This document shows positions 1 through 7,537 of a stretch of 23,856 nucleotides of DNA, in pieces. Made by a program: the position numbers and the translations under genes. Within the stretch, counting starts at the first letter, position 1. Each line of letters begins with the position of its first letter. Under the pieces are notes generated by a model. It was not told the DNA's origin. It worked only from the letters and a program-made list of their open reading frames with translations, and did no database searches. Origin of the DNA: Anaerolineae bacterium (GTDB lineage: Bacteria; Chloroflexota; Anaerolineae; J102); the NCBI GenBank assembly GCA_026992375.1, contig JALXAF010000154.1, positions 1-23,856 of the forward strand, read 5' to 3'.

Positions 1-121
1 AGGTGATCTTGAACGCCTGGTCGCGGCCGTCTCCATCCCTGGTGCCGCCTTATTCATTCAGCAAGACGACATTTTTGAAGTGCATTTTGAGCGGCTGCTG
101 AGTGAGAAGCAGGCCCCATGA
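1..121 (+). CDS. C-terminal end of an unidentified protein (5' truncated by window edge)
   Basis: The second reading frame is open from the window edge to a TGA at 119-121 and encodes 39 residues, ending in ...FERLLSEKQAP. The codon choice and the lack of interruption are consistent with the end of a real gene. The stop codon lies inside the first copy of a dispersed repeat (117-160), so the repeat abuts or forms the gene end. Too little remains to name a family: it is a short mixed helix/strand tail with no Cys, membrane segment or known motif. The next gene is 254 bp away across repeat-rich DNA, so co-transcription is not evident. Confidence 0.5.
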   Translation, partial: GDLERLVAAVSIPGAALFIQQDDIFEVHFERLLSEKQAP

Positions 122-160
122 GCGATAACTCACCACATAACGATGAAAATGGGAACGCAG
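117..160 (+). repeat. Dispersed repeat, copy 1 (CTCACC-RCATAACGAYGAAAAT family)
   Basis: The core CTCACCACATAACGATGAAA recurs with few changes at 15551-15600, 15676-15720 and, on the opposite strand, at 1375-1420. Copies share a 5' CATGAGC-type segment and a 3' GGGAACGCAG-type segment. It is non-coding and lies at the end of the partial gene. It is most likely a small non-autonomous mobile or palindromic element. Confidence 0.75.
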
Positions 161-172
161 CTTGCAGGTTTG

Positions 173-196
173 CAAGTGGCAGGTGGCAGGTGGAGG
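173..196 (+). repeat. Short heptamer tandem repeat (CARGTGG)
   Basis: About three units of a 7-bp repeat, CAAGTGG followed by CAGGTGG twice. A longer array of the same heptamer is at 15719-15771. Confidence 0.7.
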
Positions 197-217
197 GAAC
201 GCTGATTTCCACGGATT

Positions 218-240
218 ACTGATAACTGATGACTGATTAC
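218..240 (+). repeat. ACTGATA-type 7-8 bp repeat
   Basis: Repeated ACTGAT units with short spacers. The same sequence occurs on the opposite strand at 1185-1214, so the lipoprotein gene 376-1182 is flanked by inverted copies. Confidence 0.65.
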
Positions 241-375
241 TTCTGATCACGCCCAATCTCATCCTTCGGCGCTATTTTTTCAAATGATCCCTGGTTTCGT
301 GCAAGAAAAGGGGCTGATTTGTCATTATTACTATAGAACACCAACCGTCCTCTTAAAAAGGCATAGGGCATTATC

Positions 376-1182
376 ATGATCGCTTCATCCCTCCGAAACG
401 TCTTCGCGCCCACGAAATTCTGGGGCGGGGTCATCCTCCTGCTCGCGGTTTTTCTCCTCAGCGCTTGTGGCTCCATCGAACAAGACGTCACCATCCTGAA
501 AAACGAAAAATGGCGGGCGGAAACCAGGCTTATCCTCGATGAACAGACGTTGGTCATGGTCAATCTGGCCGATGTAGAACGAAGATTAGATGAGGCCCAG
601 GCTCAGGCCGTGGCTTTGGGCGCGGATTTTCAATGGAAGAAACAGGTCAATGATGATGGCAGCGTGACCTACCTTATGAACATGTCCGGAATAGGGTACG
701 ATCTCCTGAATCAGATCGTGTTCGACGGGGCTGCGACGATACAGCAGGTGGATGAAGACGGTGTCACAGAACTCACCTTTTTCCCTTCCTTTGACGTCAG
801 CGATTATGCGCTTACCCTTCATGTGGGCGACGTGTTAGAAACCAATGGCACGATTTCGAGCAAAGGGGAGGTGTCCTGGAATGGGCGAGGGCAACAGGCG
901 TATGCCGTATTCAAACCGAAATCGATGGATACGCGCTTGATATTTGGCATCGCCGCGGCCTTGCTGGCGTTGATCCTTATCGGAGGAGGCATTCTCTTCC
1001 TTCGTTCTCGCGCTCCGTCTCGCGCTGCCACGAGAACGCCCTATCCCCCGCGGCCTTCCTTTCCCGCTTCATCCGCCAGGCCGGGGAACGTCTTCGAAGC
1101 CACAAATTATTGTCATCGTTGCGGCGGGAAGTTGAACTCCAAAGGGAAATACTGTCCCCACTGCGGCGCGCCCGTCTCGTAA
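376..1182 (+). CDS. Membrane lipoprotein with C-terminal zinc ribbon
   Basis: The 268-aa product begins with a lipoprotein signal: a hydrophobic stretch at about 17-30 and a lipobox LSAC with Cys31 as the predicted lipidation site. Residues 32-185 form a beta-rich extracytoplasmic domain with alternating charged and hydrophobic strands, reminiscent of LppM/DUF3153-type lipoproteins (resemblance only). A transmembrane helix follows at about 188-209, then a basic, proline-rich linker and a zinc ribbon with Cys246, Cys249, Cys260 and Cys263. The topology is therefore outer-face domain, membrane helix, cytoplasmic zinc ribbon. The Shine-Dalgarno sequence is weak (AAAAAGG near 355-361). The gene stands alone between repeat clusters, so its link to the downstream secretion-like operon rests on proximity and the shared zinc-ribbon design. 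Confidence 0.85.
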   Translation: MIASSLRNVFAPTKFWGGVILLLAVFLLSACGSIEQDVTILKNEKWRAETRLILDEQTLVMVNLADVERRLDEAQAQAVALGADFQWKKQVNDDGSVTYLMNMSGIGYDLLNQIVFDGAATIQQVDEDGVTELTFFPSFDVSDYALTLHVGDVLETNGTISSKGEVSWNGRGQQAYAVFKPKSMDTRLIFGIAAALLALILIGGGILFLRSRAPSRAATRTPYPPRPSFPASSARPGNVFEATNYCHRCGGKLNSKGKYCPHCGAPVS

Positions 1183-1184
1183 GA

Positions 1185-1214
1185 GTCATCAGTGATCAGT
1201 TATCAGTAATCAGT
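1185..1214 (-). repeat. ACTGAT-type repeat, inverted copy
   Basis: The reverse complement contains ACTGATTACTGATAACTGAT, the same repeat type as 218-240 in the opposite orientation. It starts just after the lipoprotein stop codon. Confidence 0.65.
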
Positions 1215-1227
1215 AGCGCCGTGCGAC

Positions 1228-1336
1228 GTCATTCCGAGGGAGCGCAGCGACCGAGGAATCTAGCGAAACGCAAAATCTACATTATCGCTCGCTTCGCTCG
1301 CTAGATGCTTCGCTCCCTCCGATCGCTCAGCATGAC
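1228..1336. repeat. Long imperfect inverted repeat (REP-like palindrome)
   Basis: The left arm begins GTCATTCCGAGGGAGCG and the right arm ends in a sequence whose reverse complement begins GTCATGCTGAGCGATCGG. Both arms contain GAGGGAGCG..GC and a CTAGCG inner segment, so the region can fold into one long stem with a loop near 1270-1290. There is no T-run, so a repeated palindromic element is more likely than a simple terminator. Confidence 0.7.
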
Positions 1337-1420
1337 GAACATCTGCGTCAATCAGCGTCGCATCTGCGAAAATCTGCGTCCTATTTTCGTCGTTATGCGG
1401 TGAACTCTCGCTCATGGTGA
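1337..1420 (-). repeat. Dispersed repeat, copy in reverse orientation, with ATCTGCG modules
   Basis: On the minus strand 1375-1420 reads CATGAGCGAGAGTTCACCGC followed by ATAACGACGAAAATAGG, matching the copies at 117, 15551 and 15676. It continues into repeated CGCAGAT/CTGATT modules like those at 6914-7030. Confidence 0.7.
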
Positions 1421-1467
1421 CTGTTCTATAAATCATCTGTCCAGCCATTCCCAAGGAGCGTCTTCTC

Positions 1468-2448
1468 ATGCCTACCCCATGCCCTCATTGCGGAGCCGAA
1501 GACCCAGGTGGTGGCAAGTTTTGTATCCATTGCGGCCAGCCTTTGGCTACCCCTACGGCATCGGAGCCATCCACCTATACCGAGGATCCCTTTGATCTGA
1601 GCCATCCCCCCTTTCCGTACGACAGTTCAGACGAGGCAGCGTCTCCGGCTGTGAGCTCGCACGAGCCAGAGACGTATGCAGCCGTTTCTGCAAACGCACC
1701 CGAGCTCTCCCCGCCGCCGTCACCACTTCCATTCGATTATGCTGGCGTTTCAGCGGCCAGTATTTGGGGACCTTTCGCGGGCATGGGTACACGCGGGAGG
1801 CATGTAGCATGGCTGTTGGATAATCTCGGAGAAAAAGCGGAAGCTCTGCGTCAGGCGGTGACGCAACGGTTTCAGGATCGACAAATCCCTGGTGCCAGGG
1901 TGCAACCCGAGATCCTTGTCGCCAAAGGTCTGCTGGTGGAGCAACGCCCTTACTATCTCGTCCAGCGCGGACGCATCACCATTGGCTTGTACATTGCCCA
2001 GTTTGGCAAGGACCTCTACATCTCCCAGGTCAGCTATTTCAAAGGGCCCATCAGTGTGGCGCGCATCGTCATCGTGGCCCTTATGGTGCTTTTTGCACTG
2101 TTTTATCCCATGATGTTTTCCGGCGCCGTCGATAATGTGAACGTAGGCTTGGGCGGCGTGTCAGGATTGGGCAATCTGGCAGGGATGCTTTGTTGTTTGG
2201 GGCCGATCTATCTGGGCACATGGGTAGCCCTCCTGCTCATGGGCATTTATGCGCTGTATAAATTTGTCGCTGACAAGGATATCCTGGCCCCGCTGCGGGT
2301 GCAACCCAACGAATTCGACCAGGATGATCTCATCGCCCTGGAAAAAGCTGTGGAACAGACTGTACGCGAATCTCTGGACGTGGTGGGCATCGAGCAGGAA
2401 TTGATGCCGCCGGCCGAAGAATACGGGCTGCGTCAGCGAATTATCTGA
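1468..2448 (+). CDS. Zinc-ribbon membrane protein, candidate membrane partner of the FtsK-like motor
   Basis: The 326-aa product starts with a zinc ribbon (Cys5, Cys8, Cys19, Cys22), followed by a low-complexity Pro/Ser/Glu linker to about residue 90. A soluble domain of about 95-195 follows, with a helical part and several beta strands. A transmembrane helix lies at about 200-219, and a longer hydrophobic region at about 233-267 could hold one or two helices, including a CC pair. The C-terminal ~60 residues are charged and helical. A good Shine-Dalgarno AAGGAG lies at 1452-1457. The gene ends 31 bp before the ATPase gene, which suggests an operon. Because that ATPase has no membrane helix of its own, this protein is a plausible membrane anchor or channel component. 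No named family was recognised. Confidence 0.85.
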   Translation: MPTPCPHCGAEDPGGGKFCIHCGQPLATPTASEPSTYTEDPFDLSHPPFPYDSSDEAASPAVSSHEPETYAAVSANAPELSPPPSPLPFDYAGVSAASIWGPFAGMGTRGRHVAWLLDNLGEKAEALRQAVTQRFQDRQIPGARVQPEILVAKGLLVEQRPYYLVQRGRITIGLYIAQFGKDLYISQVSYFKGPISVARIVIVALMVLFALFYPMMFSGAVDNVNVGLGGVSGLGNLAGMLCCLGPIYLGTWVALLLMGIYALYKFVADKDILAPLRVQPNEFDQDDLIALEKAVEQTVRESLDVVGIEQELMPPAEEYGLRQRII

Positions 2449-2479
2449 TTTCATGTGAACATTTTTCAAGAGGAGACCC

Positions 2480-5344
2480 ATGTTTGGAAAGGAACACATT
2501 CCCATTTTGGAATCGGAGATCGCCCGGGAAGCTGGCAAGCTGCGCCAGGCCCGTTTGCGCGCGGCGGCCCTGGCCGATTACGGCCTGCAACAGGCGCGGA
2601 TGATTCCAGATTACTATGAACCCCAAATCCTCTCGGCATACCAACACCTGCGCGCGGCAGTGGCCAAGATGCCCGCGGATTTTGTGGCCGGATGGGATGA
2701 GACGTCCCGCTGGCGGGATTGGGAGCCTACGGAATTACACGAAGAATCCTGGTTGCGCATGGGTGACGTCGTCGAAAAGTCCCCATCAAACCGTGTCCTG
2801 ATTCCCGCATTTTTCCCGTTCATCTCGCAGAAAAAGATCGTGGTTATCCGAGCAGGAGGGGCGTTCGCGGAGACTGGCCTCGCGTTGTTGCAGTCCTTGG
2901 TCATCCGCACCGCGCTCATGCTTCCGCATCAGGCCCGGTACACCCTGCTGGACCCATCAGGGGCGGGACGAGCCTTTCCCATGCGCCGTTATCTGCCCAA
3001 TGTCCGGGAGAATAGCGGGGATGTCTTCCGGGACCTGGAAGAAGTAGTGCGAGAGACCCAGCGCATCATCGAAACCTATCTCGACGCCTCGGTGACTTCT
3101 TTCGAACATGTGCCCCAAAACATGCGGGTGAACGAGGTTTACAACCTGGTCTTTGCCGCCAACTTCCCCAAAGGCTTCGATCGACGGGCCATCGAAGCGT
3201 TGTTGAAGATTGGGAACACAGGGCACGAGGCGGGCATCTATCTGTTCATTCATTACAATCCCGATTACGAATTGCCGCGGGATATGGATTTCAAGCAATT
3301 CGAAAGGCTCTATGTGTTCCATGTGGAAGGAAGTCAGACCTCCATATCTGACCGTTTGATGCTCCATGTGGATGCTGTTCCCTCGGCCGAATTGCAACAG
3401 CAGGTCTTTCAGAAACTCAAGGAGAGCAAACCACCCGAACGCATCATCCAATGGCATGAACTGGAAGGCATCGAGACTTCGCCTGAAGCCTGGTGGCAAG
3501 AGGATGCCACGGAGTTCATCGAAACGCAGATCGGCGTGCATGGTTCCAGTGCGAAATTGCCCCTCTGGTTCGGTGCAAAAGATGGCCGTCCCTGCGCGCA
3601 TGGAGTGCTGGGAGCCATGACAGGGTCGGGCAAGTCGAATCTTTATCATGTCATGATCGCCGGGTTCGCCACTCGCTATAGTCCCGAGGAGCTGCATTTG
3701 TACCTCATCGATGGGAAAGATGGCGTGGAATTCCAACCCTATCGCAACTTGCCCCATGCCGAAGTCGTTTCCTTGCGTTCCTCGCCCGAACTCTCTCGCA
3801 GCGTCCTGGCTGAGCTCATCGCCGAAAAAGAACGACGTAATGATCTGTTTGCCGAATCGGGCGTCAAAGACTTCACCGAATATCGCCAAAAAGGCCAGCC
3901 TTTGGGAAATCTCCCCCGCATCCTGTTGTTGGTGGATGAATATCAGGAGTTGTTCGAGGGAGATCGGGATGGCATCGCCTCCGATATGTTGCTCCAACTG
4001 GCAGCCCAGGGACGCAGTGCGGGCATTCACATGTTTCTCGGATCCCAGCATTTTGGCGCGGCCAACATGATGCACCGCCAGAAAATTTTCGGCAATTTCC
4101 ATCTTCGCGCGGCCATGCAGATGAGCAGCGATGATATCACAGCCCTAACCGAGTTCGGGCGCAAAGGCAAAGCCATCATCGCCTCTACCTGCAATATGCC
4201 AGGCAAGATCGTCATCAATGATCGTAGCGGCGACGACAGCGCCAATGTGGCGGGCAAGGTCGCTTATCTCACAACAGAGGAGCGAGATGAGCTAATCCAA
4301 AAGCTCACATCGAAAGCCACAGAGAGCCGGATCGAACTCCCCTCCCGCATCGTTTTCGATGGCAAAAGACAGCCCTCCATCCTCGAAAATCCTCAATTCC
4401 AGGCGCTTCTCCACCTTTCCGACTGGCCCGACCCTCAAGAAATGGCCCTTATGGCGCGCAAACCTCTGTGGCGCAATGGCTTCGCCATACCCGATTGGTT
4501 CGCAGGCGAGCATCCGTTCCTCGTCTGGTTGGGGCAAGATTACTCCGTGCGGGGGCAGGCGCGTGCCATCATTCGACGCAACGTTTCGGAGAATCTCATG
4601 ATTGTTGGCAACGCGCATACCGAATGCTACGGCATGCAAGCTGGCATCCTCGCCAGTCTGGCGGTCAACGCCGCGCCCGAGCGGATCCGTTTCGTCATCT
4701 TCGATGGGGGCATCCCCGAAACGCCCTGGGGCGAAACCCTGGAAAAGGTGGTGGAAGGACTGTTGAAGCCGACGTCGTTTCCTGTGACTTTTAGCCGTGA
4801 GCATGAAGATGTGGAAGAGATGCTGGCGACCTTGGAGCAGGAGATCGAACACCGTAAAGCCTTGCCCTCCAAAGAGCAGACGCGCCAGCCCGAGATATTC
4901 TTCGTAGGTTCCGAACTGAATCGCGTCGCCCAATTGCGCCAGCGCATGGGCGCTTATGGCATGGAGCCCTCACCTCTGGCAGAGAAATTCGCCAACATCT
5001 TTGCCGAAGGCCCGCCTTTGGGCGTCCATTGCGTTTTGAACTTCCCCAAGGTGGCCACCATGGGCAGTGTGGTGGATCTGCGGCGCGGTCTGATCCACTT
5101 CAAACATCGCGTCGCCACCCAAATGTCCGAAGACGCCTCCCACACCTTCGTTCGCAGCCGCGAAGCGGCCCGACTGCAACAGGAAGGCCCCCTCCCCGTC
5201 AACGCCCTCTATTTCAATGTGGACGCTGATAGCGCCCTCCGTTTCAAACCCTACTCCATCAAACCGCAGTCCGGCATGCCCACTTTCGACGAACAACTAC
5301 GTCATCTCGCCGCCCGCCTATCCCCCCGGAGGCCCTTTTCATGA
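2480..5344 (+). CDS. FtsK/SpoIIIE-family ATPase, EccC/EssC-like, three nucleotide-binding-like modules
   Basis: The 954-aa protein is a probable export motor. The central module (about 350-620) has a perfect Walker A, GAMTGSGKS at 378-386 (Lys385), and a Walker B ending LLLVDEYQE with Asp486 and Glu487, as in FtsK/SpoIIIE and the T7SS ATPases EccC and EssC. An N-terminal module (about 118-330) has the same strand-loop-helix pattern, but its loop reads RAGGAFAETG (124-133) and lacks the Lys. A third module (about 690-930) has GNAHTECYG at 710-718, also without Lys. So one active site is flanked by two degenerate sites. EccC has three such domains, usually with the intact site first. No transmembrane helix or FHA domain is visible, unlike EccC/EssC. 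The Shine-Dalgarno AGAGGAG (about 2468-2474) supports ATG 2480. The stop overlaps the next start by 4 nt. Confidence 0.92.
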   Translation: MFGKEHIPILESEIAREAGKLRQARLRAAALADYGLQQARMIPDYYEPQILSAYQHLRAAVAKMPADFVAGWDETSRWRDWEPTELHEESWLRMGDVVEKSPSNRVLIPAFFPFISQKKIVVIRAGGAFAETGLALLQSLVIRTALMLPHQARYTLLDPSGAGRAFPMRRYLPNVRENSGDVFRDLEEVVRETQRIIETYLDASVTSFEHVPQNMRVNEVYNLVFAANFPKGFDRRAIEALLKIGNTGHEAGIYLFIHYNPDYELPRDMDFKQFERLYVFHVEGSQTSISDRLMLHVDAVPSAELQQQVFQKLKESKPPERIIQWHELEGIETSPEAWWQEDATEFIETQIGVHGSSAKLPLWFGAKDGRPCAHGVLGAMTGSGKSNLYHVMIAGFATRYSPEELHLYLIDGKDGVEFQPYRNLPHAEVVSLRSSPELSRSVLAELIAEKERRNDLFAESGVKDFTEYRQKGQPLGNLPRILLLVDEYQELFEGDRDGIASDMLLQLAAQGRSAGIHMFLGSQHFGAANMMHRQKIFGNFHLRAAMQMSSDDITALTEFGRKGKAIIASTCNMPGKIVINDRSGDDSANVAGKVAYLTTEERDELIQKLTSKATESRIELPSRIVFDGKRQPSILENPQFQALLHLSDWPDPQEMALMARKPLWRNGFAIPDWFAGEHPFLVWLGQDYSVRGQARAIIRRNVSENLMIVGNAHTECYGMQAGILASLAVNAAPERIRFVIFDGGIPETPWGETLEKVVEGLLKPTSFPVTFSREHEDVEEMLATLEQEIEHRKALPSKEQTRQPEIFFVGSELNRVAQLRQRMGAYGMEPSPLAEKFANIFAEGPPLGVHCVLNFPKVATMGSVVDLRRGLIHFKHRVATQMSEDASHTFVRSREAARLQQEGPLPVNALYFNVDADSALRFKPYSIKPQSGMPTFDEQLRHLAARLSPRRPFS

Positions 5345-5607
5345 ACGAACAATATGAGCAGCTTCTCATCTTTCGTAAGCAATTGATCCGTTTCAACGAG
5401 GCCCTGAAGCTATCCATGATCGATTTACAAAAAAGTCACGATTATGTGGATCGTTGGTGGCGGGACGACATGCGCAAAGCTTATGATCGCCAATGGGAGC
5501 CCCTGAAGGAAGTGATGGACCGTTACATCAACCACGAGGGCCGAAGCTATGTGGAATTCCTTTCTATCAAGATTCACAAACTTGAACAGTATCTTCGTGG
5601 ACGATAA
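5341..5607 (+). CDS. Small WXG100-like helical protein A
   Basis: This 88-aa protein is all-helical by composition, acidic and basic residues alternating with hydrophobic ones. Near its middle is DRWWRDDMRKAYDRQW (residues 37-52). A Trp-x-Asp turn followed by an aromatic at about +8 and a Trp is a known variation of the WXG100 hairpin. Length (88 aa) is close to the usual ~100. No signal peptide or Cys is present. Its ATG overlaps the stop of the FtsK-like ATPase gene (ATGA) and has GGAGG at 5327-5331, so translation is coupled to the motor. Adjacent WXG100 pairs commonly form heterodimers, so this one may pair with the 5623-5907 product. The WXG100 assignment is by pattern, not alignment. 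Confidence 0.8.
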   Translation: MNEQYEQLLIFRKQLIRFNEALKLSMIDLQKSHDYVDRWWRDDMRKAYDRQWEPLKEVMDRYINHEGRSYVEFLSIKIHKLEQYLRGR

Positions 5608-5622
5608 CCGGGAGACGACCCC

Positions 5623-5907
5623 ATGGCAACCACCGACACCCGCATTCTGCTCATAGGCCTCCGGGCCTATCAAAAACACCTGGAACGTCATCTCCAAGTG
5701 CTCAAGACCGAATTCAACGTGCTGGAAAGCCGTTGGCAGGCCCTGAACGCAGTTTACACGGGCGAAGCCGCGGACGAATTCAAGGCCCATTGGGCCATCA
5801 CCCGCGCTCGATTCCAGGAATATCAGGACCGCACCGCCCGCATTTTGGATATGCTGAAAGAACGCATTGAGGCGCTGGAAGAATTCGATCGCCCAGGTGG
5901 TCTATGA
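5623..5907 (+). CDS. Small WXG100-like protein B with C-terminal RPGGL tail
   Basis: The 94-aa protein shows the WXG100 layout: a first helix with Trp38, a tight turn YTG at 45-47 in place of WxG, then GEAADEFKAHW with Phe53 and Trp57, and a long second helix to about residue 88. It ends EEFDRPGGL. The same EFDRPG tail ends the next protein, and an RPGRL tail ends the 20393-20815 product. A C-terminal tag after the second helix is where mycobacterial ESX substrates carry their YxxxD/E export signal, so RPGxL is a candidate export signal here (inference). The gene is 15 bp downstream of WXG100-like A, with GGGAGA at 5610-5615, and overlaps the next gene by 4 nt. Confidence 0.85.
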   Translation: MATTDTRILLIGLRAYQKHLERHLQVLKTEFNVLESRWQALNAVYTGEAADEFKAHWAITRARFQEYQDRTARILDMLKERIEALEEFDRPGGL

Positions 5908-6884
5908 AACCCATACGCCCTCAGGTGTTGATCATCGCGTTGGGCGATCTGCAAGAGCGCTGTGACGCCTGGCTCATCGAAGGCCGCGAAACCATCGCCC
6001 AGACCGCGGCCATTCAACGCCGAGAAACAGAACATGCACAGAACATGGCCCGCCGGGCTGAGATCGCGTTCGCCCACGCGCTGGACGATCAGGACCAGGT
6101 GGCAAAGGTTCGAAGCGAGGTGGAAACATGGTTGTCCCGCTCTCGGGCGCTGAAAGTGCAATGCGATGACCTGATGACATTGAGCCAGAAAAAACGAGCC
6201 CATGCCCAAGAAACGCTGACTTATTGGCAAGAAGAGCTGGAGGAAGCGCAGGAATGGTTAGCCTTTGCCACGGAACGACTCATCCGCGCTCAGGAGGAAC
6301 TGGAAGACGCCCAGGCCGCCTATGAACGCGCGCGGTGGGCTTACAACGATGCGGTGGATCGTTACAATCGCTGTCGTCGCAGCGAAGACAACCGCGATTG
6401 CAGCGGACGACGACGCGAGGTGGCGCGCGCCAAGGAACGTCTGGAATACGCAGAGATTCGCCTGAGGCGGGCCATCGCCGAATTCGAGGCGGCCAAACAT
6501 GAATTCGAGCATGCTCAAGCCCGGGCGACTTGCTGCCAAACCAGTGCGGAGATAGCGCAACAGGCCCTTTCTGTGGCGGAAGAGACGGTGACTTTGGCCG
6601 ATCAGGCGCTGGCTGAGATCGAACGCGGCCTCGATTACGCGGATGCGGCGCTCAGATTCGTTATCGAGGCGGAAGGACATGTTGAAAACGAAATAAAAGC
6701 GGTTGAGGCTATGAGGCTCCTCTCGCGCAAGGACTTGAACGCTTTGAGCACAGCCGCCACAGCTCATCGGCGCGCGGATGACTTCTTCGAATCCGCCCAG
6801 CGCTTGCTCATCCTCAGCCGCCAGGAGTTGAGCTATCGCATCGCCCGACTTGCTGAGTTCGATCGTCCGGGCTTATTGCCCTAA
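5904..6884 (+). CDS. Long coiled-coil protein with C-terminal RPGLL tail, candidate substrate or structural export component
   Basis: The 326-aa product is almost entirely helical, with Ala/Glu/Arg-rich heptads from about 30 to 315. There is no signal peptide or membrane segment. A Cys pair frames a short polar loop CRRSEDNRDC (about 156-165), and a CC pair occurs near 208, so disulfides are possible if it is exported. The C-terminus reads LAEFDRPGLLP, matching the end of the preceding WXG100-like protein. The architecture recalls LXG- or PE/PPE-length helical T7SS substrates, but no such family was recognised. The gene starts inside the previous stop (ATGA) and has AGGTGG at 5895-5900. A repeat-rich gap of 218 bp follows. 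Confidence 0.85.
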   Translation: MKPIRPQVLIIALGDLQERCDAWLIEGRETIAQTAAIQRRETEHAQNMARRAEIAFAHALDDQDQVAKVRSEVETWLSRSRALKVQCDDLMTLSQKKRAHAQETLTYWQEELEEAQEWLAFATERLIRAQEELEDAQAAYERARWAYNDAVDRYNRCRRSEDNRDCSGRRREVARAKERLEYAEIRLRRAIAEFEAAKHEFEHAQARATCCQTSAEIAQQALSVAEETVTLADQALAEIERGLDYADAALRFVIEAEGHVENEIKAVEAMRLLSRKDLNALSTAATAHRRADDFFESAQRLLILSRQELSYRIARLAEFDRPGLLP

Positions 6885-6913
6885 CCGCATCCCTCCGCCT
6901 GCTTTGAAAATAG

Positions 6914-7030
6914 AGGACGCAGATGAACGCTGATAGAAGCAGATTCACGCAGATAAAATCAAAATAAAAAATCATCTGCGAAAATCTGCGTTGCGAAGCA
7001 TCGACGCAAATCAGCGTTCCCATTTTCGTC
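6914..7030. repeat. Imperfect palindrome of CGCAGAT/AACGCTGAT modules
   Basis: The left half carries AACGCTGAT...GCAGATTCACGCAGAT. The right half, ATCTGCGAAAATCTGCG...AATCAGCGTTCCCATTTTCG, is its approximate reverse complement, around an AT-rich loop near 6955-6972. The outer end matches the ATTTTCGTC/GGGAACG part of the dispersed repeat family. It splits the secretion-like operon between the coiled-coil gene and the next WXG100-like gene. Confidence 0.65.
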
Positions 7031-7102
7031 CGTATCGGCGCGGGCTTGCCCGCCATCGGACTGCTGTGCGAAACGGCTTCTCTTTTGATTTTACGACCAC
7101 CG

Positions 7103-7537
7103 ATGGAAGAAATCCTGTGGAAGTTCTCCCGACAAAATCGGGATCTGCGCGATCTTCGCAAAGACATCCAAAGGGTCTGGGACGATGACGCCGCCCGCGA
7201 CATTAACCGCCGCTACCTGGATCCCCATGACGCCGACGCCCAGGAGATGGAAGCCTCCCTGCGGAAGCAGTTCATCGCCATCTCCGAGGCGGCCGCCTTG
7301 CGTCGTCGGGCCGAAGAGGAGGCGCGACGGGCCACCCAATTCGCAGAAAATATGGTCCAGTCCCTGCGCGCTGTCGAGCGGGAATTGCCCTTGCTATTTT
7401 CCAGCTTCGAAGAAGCAACGCGTCTTCATGGTAAAGGCCAAGACCTGATCCCCATCATCGATCAACTCATTCAATCCGCCAACACCCCCTGTGAAGGAGT
7501 CCTCACTCGTGACGAATATCACCATACATATTCCTGA
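7103..7537 (+). CDS. WXG100-like helical protein C
   Basis: The 144-aa protein is helical and highly charged. The first ~40 residues contain RVWDDDAARDINRRYL, with Trp26, AA and an aromatic about 12 residues later, again a WXG100-type turn (WxD). A second helical region spans about 45-110, and a short tail CEGVLTRDEYHHTYS ends the protein. The frame is open to an upstream ATG at 7046, but 7046-7102 would encode a hydrophobic segment unlike the rest and partly abuts repeat DNA, so ATG 7103 (MEEILWKF) is preferred. The Shine-Dalgarno is weak for either start. The 3' end overlaps the next gene by 29 nt. Function is unknown beyond likely membership in the export operon. Confidence 0.72.
   Translation: MEEILWKFSRQNRDLRDLRKDIQRVWDDDAARDINRRYLDPHDADAQEMEASLRKQFIAISEAAALRRRAEEEARRATQFAENMVQSLRAVERELPLLFSSFEEATRLHGKGQDLIPIIDQLIQSANTPCEGVLTRDEYHHTYS
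7494..7499 (+). promoter_or_regulatory. Ribosome binding site setting the GTG start at 7509
   Basis: AAGGAG lies 9 nt before GTG 7509. The alternative GTG at 7491 would place this site inside the coding sequence, so 7509 is chosen. Confidence 0.75.

Noticed and set aside
1..121. LLSEKQAP end of the partial gene as another LSxxG motif carrier
   Set aside because: Only LSEK matches. The Gly and the AxxG part are missing, so it is treated as coincidence.
2957..4102. Long minus-strand open frame (381 codons) opposite the FtsK-like gene
   Set aside because: It lies wholly inside a gene with clear Walker motifs and has no recognisable domain. It is a GC-rich antisense shadow.
7046..7102. Upstream ATG extension of WXG100-like protein C
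   Set aside because: It adds a hydrophobic stretch unlike its relatives, partly abuts repeat-derived sequence and has no better ribosome binding site.
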